Source: Microbacterium foliorum
Lineage (GTDB): Bacteria > Actinomycetota > Actinomycetes > Actinomycetales > Microbacteriaceae
Direction: 5' to 3'
Length of the DNA stretch: 64,000 nucleotides
Assembly: GCF_006385575.1 (NCBI RefSeq)
Contig: NZ_CP041040.1
Coordinates: 992,001-1,056,000 of the forward strand
Position numbers and translations under genes: made by a program. Of this stretch, positions 49,510-59,595 are shown piece by piece. The notes beneath the pieces were generated by a model, which was given only the letters and a program-made list of their open reading frames with translations, was not told the DNA's origin and made no database searches. Position 1 is the stretch's first letter, and each line of letters begins with the position of its first letter.

Positions 49510-50000
49510 CAGTGCACCTTGAAGTGGTCGAAGGGCTCGAGGCACGCGCGGCACTCGAACAGCGCCTTGCACGAGGTGGAGCCGAAGCGCGAGACCTCGC
49601 GGGTGTCGAGCGACCCGCACCGCGGGCAACGCACGCTGATCGTCAGGCGGATCGGGCCCGACGACAGCGCAGAACGCCCGCTCGGCGGGGCGATGCCGTA
49701 CTGCGACAGCTTCTGCTTGCCGGCATCCGACATCCAGTCCGTGGTCCAGGCGGGGGAGAGCACGAGGCGCACGTCGACCTGCGCGTAGCCGGCAGCGGTG
49801 AGCGCCAGGATGACGTCGTCGCGGATCGTGTCCATCGCGGGGCATCCGCTGTACGTGGGAGTGATGTCGACCCGCACGTTCTCACCGTCGACCACCACGG
49901 AGCGGAGGACGCCGAGATCCTCGATCGTGAGCACCGGGACCTCCGGATCCGCGACGGCAGCAGCGATCCGCCATGCGTCGGTCTGCAGGGATTCGGTCAC
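49509..50000 (-). CDS. paaD: Phenylacetyl-CoA epoxidase assembly/iron-sulfur subunit PaaD
   Basis: A 163-residue DUF59-type protein with TPTYSGCPAMDTI and a C-terminal zinc-ribbon-like four-cysteine site (CPRCGSLD ... CKALFECRACLEPF). PaaD is needed for epoxidase activity, probably for metal-centre maturation. GTG 50000 overlaps the paaC stop as GTGA; the adjacent GTG 50003 is equally possible. Confidence 0.94.
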   Translation of the reverse strand: MTESLQTDAWRIAAAVADPEVPVLTIEDLGVLRSVVVDGENVRVDITPTYSGCPAMDTIRDDVILALTAAGYAQVDVRLVLSPAWTTDWMSDAGKQKLSQYGIAPPSGRSALSSGPIRLTISVRCPRCGSLDTREVSRFGSTSCKALFECRACLEPFDHFKVH

Positions 50001-50815
50001 CACGATGCCCCCGGATGCCGCCGCGCGAGCACCTGCATCTCGGCGAGCAGATGACCCATCGGCGTCGCATGCGCACCTCGACGCCCTCCGGCGGAGGACG
50101 CAGCGACGGTGGGTCTCTCGAGGTCGGCCTCGGCGAACACCGTGTCGACGACCGCGTCGAAACCGCCGCGAAGCGTGGACGGGCGAACGGCGGCATCGCC
50201 GAGGCGATCGATCAGCGGCTCATCGCGGAAAAGCTCGTCGACATACGGCCATACATCTCCGAGCGCGCGGATCATCCGCTGCCGTGATTCGTCGGTGCCT
50301 CCCGCGAGGCGCAGCACCCACTGCACTGCGTGGTCGCGGTGGTAGTCGACCTCTTTGAGGGACTTCTCGGCGATCGCCGCGAACGTCTCGTCTGTGCTCG
50401 CCCGCAGCGCCGAGTACAGCTCGAACATGTACGTCGACACCACGAACTGCCGCGCGATCGTCTGCGCGAAGTCGCCGTTGGGCTGCTCGACGATCCAGGC
50501 GCTGCGGAACTCGGGCTCGTCGCGGAAGTACGCGAGGTCGTCTTCGGAGCGTCCGTCGAACGATCCGGCGAAGTGCAGGAACGAGCGGGCATGGCCGAGC
50601 AGATCGAGGGCGATGTTGCCCAGAGCGACGTCCTCTTCGAGCTCGGGCGCACGCGCGATCCAATCGCCGAGCTGCTGAGAGAGGATCAGGGCGTCATCGC
50701 CCAGCCACAGCGCGTACTCGGCGATGTCGGCGGATGCCGCGGTCGCGCCCGCACCGGTGAGTTCGTCGCTCAGGCGCAGTTCGTCGACGGAGACGTCTCC
50801 GTGGATGTCGTTCAC
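49997..50815 (-). CDS. paaC: Phenylacetyl-CoA epoxidase structural subunit PaaC
   Basis: A 272-residue ferritin-like helical subunit that pairs with PaaA. Typical stretches: EYALWLGDDALILSQQLGDW, DIALDLLGHARSFL and EKSLKEVDYHRDHAVQWVLR. The GTG start overlaps the paaB stop by 4 bases. Length and order match known paaABCDE operons. Confidence 0.95.
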   Translation of the reverse strand: MNDIHGDVSVDELRLSDELTGAGATAASADIAEYALWLGDDALILSQQLGDWIARAPELEEDVALGNIALDLLGHARSFLHFAGSFDGRSEDDLAYFRDEPEFRSAWIVEQPNGDFAQTIARQFVVSTYMFELYSALRASTDETFAAIAEKSLKEVDYHRDHAVQWVLRLAGGTDESRQRMIRALGDVWPYVDELFRDEPLIDRLGDAAVRPSTLRGGFDAVVDTVFAEADLERPTVAASSAGGRRGAHATPMGHLLAEMQVLARRHPGASW

Positions 50816-51117
50816 AGGTGCGGCACCCCCTCGGAGGCCGTGTAGTACACCGCATGCCGATAGTTCTTGCCCGCGGGGCTCTCGAAGTAGGCGCCCTTCG
50901 CGTCAGGGTCGCTCGTGGTGATCGCATCGGCCGGCACGGCCCAGATCGACACGCCCTCGCCGCGGCGCGTGTAGAGGTCGCGGGCATTGCGGATCGCCAT
51001 GTCGGCATCCGGAGCGTGCAGGGATCCGACGTGCACGTGGCTCAGTCCGCGGTTCGCGCGGACGAAGACCTCCCAGAGAGGCCAGGGCTCGCGTTCGTCG
51101 GCACCGGGCGTCGCCAT
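50812..51117 (-). CDS. paaB: Phenylacetyl-CoA epoxidase subunit PaaB
   Basis: A 101-residue small subunit bridging PaaAC heterodimers. The body WPLWEVFVRANRGLSHVHVG followed by SLHAPDADMAIRNARDLYTR is highly characteristic. Start ATG 51117 overlaps the paaA stop by one base (TGATG); GTG 51120 is an alternative. Confidence 0.95.
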   Translation of the reverse strand: MATPGADEREPWPLWEVFVRANRGLSHVHVGSLHAPDADMAIRNARDLYTRRGEGVSIWAVPADAITTSDPDAKGAYFESPAGKNYRHAVYYTASEGVPHL

Positions 51118-52121
51118 CACGCCGCTCCCGCCCCGGTCGTTGAGCGAGCCGCAGGCGAGCCGAAACGCTGCTTGCGGGCGTACTCGGCCGCGGCCTCACG
51201 CACCCAGGCGCCGTCCTCGTGCGCCGTGCGGCGACGTTCGAGACGTTCGGCGTTGCAAGGGCCGTTGCCGCGCAGCACCTCGAAGAACTCGTCCCAGTCG
51301 ATCTCGCCGATCACGTACTGGCCCGTCTCGTCGTCGAAGCGCAGATCAGGATCGGGCAGGGTTACACCGAGGATCTCGGCCTGCGGCACCAGCATCCCGA
51401 CGAAGCGCTGGCGCAGCTCGTCATTCGTGAAGCGCTTGATCTTCCACTTCATCGACTGGGCGGAGTTCGGGGACTGGTCATCCGGCGGCCCGAACATCGC
51501 CAGGCTCGGCCAGTACCAGCGGTTCACGGCATCCTGCGCCATCTGCCTCTGCTCTTCGGAGCCCTGCATCAGCGAGAGCAGGATCTCGAAACCCTGGCGC
51601 TGGTGGAACGACTCCTCTTTGCACACCCGAACCATCGCCCGGCCGTAGGGGCCGTAGGACGCCCGGCAGAGCGGCACCTGGTTGCAGATCGCGGCTCCGT
51701 CGACGAGCCACCCGATCGCGCCCATATCGGCCCAGGTCGGCGTGGGGTAGTTGAAGATCGACGAGTACTTCGCCTTGCCGCTGATGAGCTGGTCCATCAT
51801 CTCGTCACGCGTGATGCCGAGGGTCTGCGCCGCCGAGTAGAGGTAGAGGCCGTGGCCCGCCTCGTCTTGCACCTTGGCCATCAGGATCGCCTTGCGCTTG
51901 AGGCTTGGGGCCCGTGTGATCCAGTTGCCCTCGGGCTGCATGCCGATGATCTCCGAGTGCGCGTGCTGCGAGATCTGACGGATCAGCGTCTTGCGGTAGG
52001 CGTCGGGCATCCAGTCGCGGGGCTCGATGCGCTGCTCGTTCGCGATGAGCTCATCGAACAGGCGCTCCTCATCGGAGAGCTCGCCATCGACGAGGGAGAG
52101 GTCTGCGGGGCTGGTCATCAT
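51117..52121 (-). CDS. paaA: Phenylacetyl-CoA 1,2-epoxidase catalytic subunit PaaA
   Basis: A 334-residue diiron ferritin-like oxygenase that epoxidises the ring of phenylacetyl-CoA. Diiron ligands can be placed in the repeated E-x2-H type segments around [17 protein letters not shown] and [17 protein letters not shown]. First gene of the leftward paaABCDE operon, with GAGGAG before the ATG and a TetR-type palindrome upstream. The C-terminus ([15 protein letters not shown]) runs into a dispersed repeat and is not part of the conserved protein. Confidence 0.96.
   Translation of the reverse strand: MMTSPADLSLVDGELSDEERLFDELIANEQRIEPRDWMPDAYRKTLIRQISQHAHSEIIGMQPEGNWITRAPSLKRKAILMAKVQDEAGHGLYLYSAAQTLGITRDEMMDQLISGKAKYSSIFNYPTPTWADMGAIGWLVDGAAICNQVPLCRASYGPYGRAMVRVCKEESFHQRQGFEILLSLMQGSEEQRQMAQDAVNRWYWPSLAMFGPPDDQSPNSAQSMKWKIKRFTNDELRQRFVGMLVPQAEILGVTLPDPDLRFDDETGQYVIGEIDWDEFFEVLRGNGPCNAERLERRRTAHEDGAWVREAAAEYARKQRFGSPAARSTTGAGAA
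51135..51168. repeat. Dispersed palindromic-repeat-like sequence at the 3' end of paaA
   Basis: GGTCGTTGAGCGAGCC-GCAGGCGAGCCGAAACGC resembles the GTTGAGCGAGC...GCGAGTCGAAAC repeat that I recall as frequent between genes of Microbacteriaceae and relatives. Here it lies inside the last codons of paaA. It is a different family from the repeat at the hpaG 3' end. Confidence 0.5.
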
Positions 52122-52146
52122 CGACTCCTCGGTATCCGATCAGCTT

Positions 52147-52162
52147 TACTGACCGGTCGTTA
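52147..52162. promoter_or_regulatory. Putative TetR-family operator upstream of paaA
   Basis: TACTGACCGGTCGTTA has a perfect GACCGGTC core and outer TA/TA symmetry. It lies 26 bases upstream of the paaA start. A related site with the core GACCGATCGGTC lies between paaJ and the TetR gene at 62451-62462, so one TetR protein probably controls both paa blocks. Confidence 0.65.
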
Positions 52163-52205
52163 GGTAATTCTGACACGGAGGTTCGCTGCGCGCAAGACGC
52201 GGCGC

Positions 52206-52625
52206 TCAGCGGGAGCGCGAGACGAGATCGAGAAGGGCGCGACCGTAGGCCTCGGAGGGATCCGGATGCTCGAATCGCAGCGTCTCTCCGGCGATCTCGA
52301 CCTCGACCACGAAGGCGTCGGGAAGGCGGGTCAGTGCGCGGAACGTGCCGCGCAGCATCTCGCGCAGCTGGTCTTCGCGCGGCAGCCAGACGGCATCCGC
52401 CAGGGTGACGGCGTCGAGCGCCCACTCGGTCGTGCCGTTGAAGGCGAGATCGGTGCCGCTCGGTGTCTGGCGCGCCTCGATCGTCATCTCGCTGACCGTG
52501 AAGACGTCGGCCTCGGCTTCGAGTTCGACATCGTTCGGGAGGTCGAGCTGAAAGCGATCTCCTTCGGCGGGATGCCACACGAGCCCGGCGTCGCGCAGGG
52601 ATACGGCCAGCTCTCGGGTGATCAT
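52206..52625 (-). CDS. Conserved hypothetical protein
   Basis: A 139-residue soluble acidic protein, starting MITRELAVSLRDAGLVWHPAEG and containing FTVSEMTIEARQTPSG and LPREDQLREMLRG. I recall similar actinobacterial proteins sometimes labelled as pilus assembly (CpaE-like), but nothing here supports that: no nucleotide-binding motif and no pilus genes nearby. It is divergent from recQ and lies between paaA and recQ. Confidence 0.65.
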   Translation of the reverse strand: MITRELAVSLRDAGLVWHPAEGDRFQLDLPNDVELEAEADVFTVSEMTIEARQTPSGTDLAFNGTTEWALDAVTLADAVWLPREDQLREMLRGTFRALTRLPDAFVVEVEIAGETLRFEHPDPSEAYGRALLDLVSRSR

Positions 52626-52740
52626 CTCTCCACGCTAGACGACGTCGTCGGATCGCGGCGCGGATCCCCCTGCGGATGACGATGCCCTCGGTGTCGGCGG
52701 CCTCGGGCCCGACGTCGGTGGCATGAGGCACAGTGGACAC

Positions 52741-54861
52741 ATGGCTTCCCCCTCCTCTGTCGACACCCGCTCCGCTGCGCTCTCGGCGCTGCGCGAGCTG
52801 GTCGGCCGCTCAGATGCCGATTTCCACGACGGTCAGTACGAGGCGATCGAGGCACTGGTCGAGGGGCGCCGTCGCGCGCTCGTCGTGCAGCGCACGGGGT
52901 GGGGAAAATCGGCGGTGTACTTCGTCGCGACGCTGCTGCTGCGGCGGCAGGGAGCGGGGCCGACCGTGCTCGTCTCGCCGCTGTTGGCTCTCATGCGCGA
53001 CCAGATCGCCGCCGCCGAGCGCGCCGGCGTCCGAGCCGTGGCGATCAACTCCACGAACGCGCACGAATGGACGGAGGTGATGGAGCAGCTCGACCGAGAC
53101 GAGGTCGACGTGCTGCTCGTCTCACCTGAGCGGCTCAACAACCCGGCTTTCCGCGAGCAGCAGCTGCCGGCGCTCGTCCGGCGGATCGGAATGCTGGTGG
53201 TCGACGAGGCGCACTGCATCAGCGACTGGGGGCACGACTTCCGACCCGACTACCGTCGGCTGCGCGACCTCATCGAGCAGATGCCGCCAGAGGTTCCGGT
53301 GCTCGCGACCACGGCGACCGCCAACAGCCGGGTCGTGGCCGACGTCGCCGAGCAGCTCGGCACGGGAGGCTCATCGGGTGACGGGGCCTCTGAGGTGCTC
53401 ACGATCCGCGGGCCACTCGCCCGCACGTCGCTGCGGCTCGGAGTGCTGCGCCTGCCGAACTCGGCGAGCCGGCTCGCCTGGCTGCTCAGCCACATCGACG
53501 ACCTGCCCGGTTCGGGCATCATCTACACGCTCACCGTCGCCGCTGCGGTCGACACCGCCCGGCTGCTGCGCGACCACGGCCACGACGTGCGTGCGTACAC
53601 CGGGCAGACCGACACCGATGAGCGCACCGAGTCAGAGGGGATGCTGAAGCGCAACGAGGTCAAGGCCCTCGTCGCCACGAGCGCACTCGGTATGGGCTTC
53701 GACAAACCCGATCTCGGTTTCGTCCTCCATCTCGGCGCACCATCGTCACCTGTCGCGTACTACCAGCAGGTCGGCCGCGCCGGCCGCGCGAGCGAGAGCG
53801 CAGACGTGCTGCTGCTGCCGGGTGTCGAAGATCGCGATATCTGGCACTACTTCGCGACCGCATCGATGCCCGATCGCGAGCGCGCCGAGAGGGTGATCGC
53901 CGCACTCGGTGATCAGCCGATCTCGACGCCGGCGCTCGAGGCGATGGTCGACATCCGTCGTACGCCGCTCGAGCTGCTGCTCAAGGTGCTCGATGTCGAC
54001 GGTGCGGTGCGGCGTGTGCAGGGCGGGTGGGTCGCCACGGGCGAGCCCTGGACCTACGACGCCGAGCGCTACGAGCGCATCGCGGGCGAGCGCCGAGCCG
54101 AGCAGCAGCACATGATCGACTACGAGCAGACCGACGGATGCCGCATGGAGTTCCTCCAGCGCTCGCTCGACGACGACACCGCAGCGCCCTGCGGCAGATG
54201 CGACAACTGCGCCGGCATCTGGTTCCCGAGCGAGATCGGCGAATCGGCGACGACTCAGGCTGCGGAGTCGCTCGACCGAGTCGGCGTCCCCGTCGAACCG
54301 CGCAAGGCGTGGCCGACCGGTGCCGACAAGCTCGACGTGCCCGTCAAGGGGCGCATTCCGGCGGGGGAGCAGGCAGGAGAAGGGCGCGCTCTCGCTCGAC
54401 TGACCGATCTCGGCTGGGGTGGCACCCTGCGAGAGCTCTTCGCGGCGGGGGCGCCCGATGCCGCCGTGACTCCGCAGGTGCTCGGCGGCTGCGTGCGAGT
54501 GCTCGCCGACTGGGGGTGGACGGAGCGACCGGTCGCGGTGGTCGCGATGCCTTCACGGTCGCATCCGCTGCTCGTCGATTCGCTCGCCCGAGGGATCGCC
54601 GAGATCGGACGACTGCCGTATCTCGGCGCGCTCGATCCGGTTGGCGGCGGCCCGAGCGGTCAGCCCGGGGGCAACAGTGTCTTCCGTCTCGCGGGCCTAT
54701 GGGATCGCTTCAGCGCTCAGCACCTCGACATGCCTGCGGGGCCCGTGCTCCTCGTCGACGATATGGCCGACAGTCGCTGGACTCTGACCGTCGCCGCGCG
54801 CACACTCCGTCAGGCGGGAGCCACCGACGTGCTGCCGTTCGTCCTCGCGCTGCGCGGCTGA
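52741..54861 (+). CDS. recQ: RecQ-family ATP-dependent DNA helicase with C-terminal phosphoribosyltransferase-like domain
   Basis: A 706-residue superfamily 2 helicase: Walker A in RTGWGKSAVYF, DEAH box in MLVVDEAHCISDWGHDFRP, motif III TTATAN, motifs V-VI ATSALGMGFDKPD and QQVGRAGR. The RecQ zinc site follows (C..PCGRCDNC). Instead of an HRDC domain, the last about 200 residues contain a PRPP-loop-like stretch VLLVDDMADSRWTLTVA, as in ComF-type phosphoribosyltransferases. ATG 52741 was chosen; ATG 52723 in frame is possible. DNA unwinding in repair is expected; the tail's role is unknown. Confidence 0.88.
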   Translation: MASPSSVDTRSAALSALRELVGRSDADFHDGQYEAIEALVEGRRRALVVQRTGWGKSAVYFVATLLLRRQGAGPTVLVSPLLALMRDQIAAAERAGVRAVAINSTNAHEWTEVMEQLDRDEVDVLLVSPERLNNPAFREQQLPALVRRIGMLVVDEAHCISDWGHDFRPDYRRLRDLIEQMPPEVPVLATTATANSRVVADVAEQLGTGGSSGDGASEVLTIRGPLARTSLRLGVLRLPNSASRLAWLLSHIDDLPGSGIIYTLTVAAAVDTARLLRDHGHDVRAYTGQTDTDERTESEGMLKRNEVKALVATSALGMGFDKPDLGFVLHLGAPSSPVAYYQQVGRAGRASESADVLLLPGVEDRDIWHYFATASMPDRERAERVIAALGDQPISTPALEAMVDIRRTPLELLLKVLDVDGAVRRVQGGWVATGEPWTYDAERYERIAGERRAEQQHMIDYEQTDGCRMEFLQRSLDDDTAAPCGRCDNCAGIWFPSEIGESATTQAAESLDRVGVPVEPRKAWPTGADKLDVPVKGRIPAGEQAGEGRALARLTDLGWGGTLRELFAAGAPDAAVTPQVLGGCVRVLADWGWTERPVAVVAMPSRSHPLLVDSLARGIAEIGRLPYLGALDPVGGGPSGQPGGNSVFRLAGLWDRFSAQHLDMPAGPVLLVDDMADSRWTLTVAARTLRQAGATDVLPFVLALRG

Positions 54862-54864
54862 CGC

Positions 54865-54888
54865 CGGGCTCTGGCCCACGGTAGCCCG
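54865..54888. terminator. Weak hairpin between convergent recQ and hepT
   Basis: A 6-bp stem CGGGCT (54865-54870) with AGCCCG (54883-54888) fills the gap between the two convergent stop codons. It is short and has no T-tract, so terminator function is only possible. Confidence 0.3.
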
Positions 54889-55233
54889 TCAGCTCGCGGA
54901 CGAGGCTGACTTCCGAAGCAGCAACCGCTGTTCGGCGGCGGCAAGCTGCGGCACGTCGGAGCGGGCTGTTGTCATGACGACAGCATGCGTCGTATCGAAG
55001 TAGCGGTGAGCAAGATAGTCACGCATGCCTGCGATCTCGGCCCAGGGGATGCCCGGCTCTGCCTCTCTCGTTGCCTCGTCGAGATCCTTGACGGCTTCTC
55101 CGATCTCGATGAGCCGTGCACGAATCGCGTCGAACACGATCTCGTCATCCGTATCGATTCGTCTTGTGTAACGCGCGACTGCCTCGCAGGCGTTCGCGAT
55201 GTCGCGCAACCGGTCTGTCGTTCGGCGGCTCAC
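54889..55233 (-). CDS. hepT: HepT-like HEPN toxin (DUF86 family ribonuclease)
   Basis: A 114-residue HEPN protein with the HepT ribonuclease motif R-x4-H-x-Y, R71 to Y78 in RDYLAHRY, and typical RDIANACEAV and IGEAVKDLDEA helices. HepT toxins cleave RNA (tRNA in studied cases) and are silenced by AMP addition from the MntA partner on the tyrosine of this motif. The GTG at 55233 is chosen: the family's helix starts right after it, and it lies 10 bases past the mntA stop. The upstream antitoxin gene is in the same operon. Confidence 0.85.
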   Translation of the reverse strand: MSRRTTDRLRDIANACEAVARYTRRIDTDDEIVFDAIRARLIEIGEAVKDLDEATREAEPGIPWAEIAGMRDYLAHRYFDTTHAVVMTTARSDVPQLAAAEQRLLLRKSASSAS

Positions 55234-55243
55234 ACGCGTCGGG

Positions 55244-55738
55244 TCACAGGGTGATCGCTTCGTGCTCGATCGCTTCTGCCACCGCCGGTTTGAGGCCGGC
55301 GGTGGGGACGAGATCCACGGGTCGACCCAGTATCTTCTCGGCCTCGCGTTGCATCCGCAGGAGATCGAACATTCCCACAGTCGGAGCGACGTCGACGGCC
55401 AGATCGATGTCGCTCGACTCGGACTCCTCACCGCGCGCGACGCTGCCGAAGAGACGGATGCGCTGCGCTCCGAGCGGCAGTAGTACGCGTCGGAGTTCGT
55501 ATGAGAGGGCGATCACTCGATCGCGGGCGCGTTGGCTATCCGGGATTAGCGGCGTGACCTCGACAGCGAGGCCGGTGGCCGAGATCAGTCTGTCCACAGC
55601 CTCGAAGGATGGTTCGCGACGGCCGCTCTCATACTCGCTGATGACGCTCTGGGTGGTGTTCGCCAATCGGGCCAGGGCCGATTGCGTCAATCCGCTCTGG
55701 TGGCGGGCATAGCGGATCAGCTCTGCGGCTCGACTCAT
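55244..55738 (-). CDS. mntA: HTH-MntA fusion: XRE-type DNA-binding domain plus minimal nucleotidyltransferase antitoxin
   Basis: A 164-residue protein. Residues about 6-60 form an XRE helix-turn-helix (SGLTQSALARLANTTQSVIS); residues about 75-160 are a minimal nucleotidyltransferase with GSVARGEESESSDIDLAVD (98-116), carrying both metal aspartates D110 and D112. As an MntA-type antitoxin it would AMPylate HepT, and the HTH gives it direct autoregulation. It is first in the two-gene operon. Confidence 0.88.
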   Translation of the reverse strand: MSRAAELIRYARHQSGLTQSALARLANTTQSVISEYESGRREPSFEAVDRLISATGLAVEVTPLIPDSQRARDRVIALSYELRRVLLPLGAQRIRLFGSVARGEESESSDIDLAVDVAPTVGMFDLLRMQREAEKILGRPVDLVPTAGLKPAVAEAIEHEAITL

Positions 55739-55759
55739 GGTGATACTCTATCGCGCATA

Positions 55760-55771
55760 AGCGATATCGCT
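55760..55771. promoter_or_regulatory. Palindromic operator upstream of the hepT/mntA operon
   Basis: AGCGATATCGCT is a perfect 12-bp palindrome, flanked by a second, imperfect layer (ATCGCGCATA on the left, TATGCGAT on the right). It lies 22 bases upstream of the mntA ATG, where the promoter must be, and so is a natural target for the fused XRE domain. Confidence 0.6.
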
Positions 55772-55790
55772 AATATGCGATCGAGATCTT

Positions 55791-57086
55791 TCACCGCAGG
55801 TCGTAGACCCTCTTGTACTTGCCCTCGCTGCGCGGCAGCGTGCCAGGCTCCTCGACCTTGACGTCGACGCTGGTGCCGATGTGCACCTTGATGCGATGCG
55901 TCAGCACTGCAGCGGCGGCATCGCACTCCTCGACGCTCAGCGAGGGATGCCGCTCGATGCGCACGGTCATGGTGTCGAGCTGGGCGGCGCGGTGCAGCTC
56001 CAGCACGAAGTGCGGCGTCAGCGTCTCGATGCCCATCACGAGCTCCTCGATCTGGGTGGGGAAGAGATTCACGCCGCGCAGGATGATCATGTCGTCGTTG
56101 CGCCCGGTGATCTTCTCGATCCGCCGGAGGGCGGGATACGTCGTTCCCGGCAGCAGACGGGTGAGGTCCCGTGTGCGGTAGCGGATCACCGGAAAAGCCT
56201 CTTTGGTGAGCGAGGTGAAGACCAGTTCGCCCCGCTCGCCGTCCGGCAGTCGCTCGCCGGTGTCGCCATCGATGATCTCCGGGAGGAAGTGGTCTTCCCA
56301 GATGTGGGGGCCGTCTTTCGTGAGCACGCTCTCGCTGGCGACGCCCGGCCCCATGACCTCGCTGAGCCCGTATATGTCGACGGCGTCGATGTTCAGTCGC
56401 TGCTCGATCTCGCGGCGCATCTCGTTGGTCCACGGCTCGGCCCCGAGCACCGCCACCCGCAACGAGGTCCGCGTGGGGTCGATGCCTGCCGCCTCCATCG
56501 CATCGGCGATCGTGAGCAGGTAGCTCGGCGTGCAGAGGATGGCATCCGGCTCGAAATCGGCGATCAACTGCACCTGTCGTGCGGTCTGACCACCGGAGAC
56601 CGGGATCACCGTGGCTCCGAGACGCTCGATGCCTGCGTGCGCGCCGAGCCCACCGGTGAAGAGTCCGTAGCCGTAGGCGTTGTGCACCTTCATGCCCGCG
56701 CGGATGCCCGCCGCGTGCAGCGACCTCGCGACGAGGTCGCCCCAGCGGTCGAGATCGCCCTCTGTGTAGCCGACGACGGTCGGTCGCCCCGTCGTGCCCG
56801 ACGACGCATGGATGCGTCGCACCTCGGGCATGGGCACGGCGAACATGCCGAACGGATAGCTCTCGCGCAGGTCTGCCTTCGTGGTGAACGGCAGCCTCTG
56901 CACGTCGTCGAGAGTGCGGATGTCGTCGGGATGCACGCCGTGCTCATCGAACTTGCGACGGTACGTCGGCACGTTCTCGTAGGCGTGGCGCACTGTCCAC
57001 TGCAGGCGCTGCAGCTGCAATCGAGCCAGCGCAGCGGGGGAGTGCAGCTCGATCTCGGTACCGATCTCGGTGCGTTCCTCGTTCAT
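55791..57086 (-). CDS. paaK: Phenylacetate-CoA ligase
   Basis: A 431-residue AMP-forming ligase that activates phenylacetate with ATP and CoA, the entry step of the pathway. AMP-binding motif HASSGTTGRPTVVGYT, the DIYGLSEVMGPG stretch, YRTRDLTRLL and the C-terminal lysine region LPRSEGKYKRVYD are PaaK signatures. ATG 57086 has the ribosome site AAGGAG 8 bases upstream; GTG 57128 overlapping the paaI stop is the alternative. Last gene of the leftward paaJFHZIK run. Confidence 0.95.
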   Translation of the reverse strand: MNEERTEIGTEIELHSPAALARLQLQRLQWTVRHAYENVPTYRRKFDEHGVHPDDIRTLDDVQRLPFTTKADLRESYPFGMFAVPMPEVRRIHASSGTTGRPTVVGYTEGDLDRWGDLVARSLHAAGIRAGMKVHNAYGYGLFTGGLGAHAGIERLGATVIPVSGGQTARQVQLIADFEPDAILCTPSYLLTIADAMEAAGIDPTRTSLRVAVLGAEPWTNEMRREIEQRLNIDAVDIYGLSEVMGPGVASESVLTKDGPHIWEDHFLPEIIDGDTGERLPDGERGELVFTSLTKEAFPVIRYRTRDLTRLLPGTTYPALRRIEKITGRNDDMIILRGVNLFPTQIEELVMGIETLTPHFVLELHRAAQLDTMTVRIERHPSLSVEECDAAAAVLTHRIKVHIGTSVDVKVEEPGTLPRSEGKYKRVYDLR

Positions 57087-57124
57087 CGTCGACTCCTTCG
57101 TCGCGGTCATGGGCATGAGTCCGC

Positions 57125-57513
57125 TCACCCCTTCTGCGGCCGGTTCGTGGTGAGCGAGCGGCCGCGCACCTCGGCGACGACATCGCCCGACTCGTCGGTC
57201 ACCGTCACGTCGTAGATGCCGTTGCGACCGCTGACGACGCGGCGAATCGCACGTGCCGTCAGCCGCTGCCCTGCGGTCGTGGACTTGAGGAAGGTGATGT
57301 CCGCGCCGCCCGCGACCGTGACTCGCTCGTCCTCGTTGCAGGCGATCGCGAAGGCCGTATCGGCGAGAGTGAACACCAGGCCACCGTGCGTGATCGCGAA
57401 GCCGTTCACCATGTCGTCACGCACCGTCATCGACACCACGGCCTCGCCGGGCTCATCGAGCTCGACGGTCATGCCGAGCATCGCCGACGCGGCATCGCGC
57501 TGCATCATGGCCC

Positions 57514-57517
<4 letters not shown>
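57125..57517 (-). CDS. paaI: Hydroxyphenylacetyl-CoA thioesterase PaaI
   Basis: A 130-residue hotdog-fold thioesterase. The motif NGFAITHGGLVFTLADTAFA carries the catalytic Asn/Asp and His-Gly-Gly segment. PaaI releases CoA from dead-end hydroxyphenylacetyl-CoA intermediates, protecting the pathway. It overlaps paaZ by 4 bases (ATGA). Confidence 0.94.
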
Positions 57518-59591
<2,074 letters not shown>

Positions 59592-59595
<4 letters not shown>

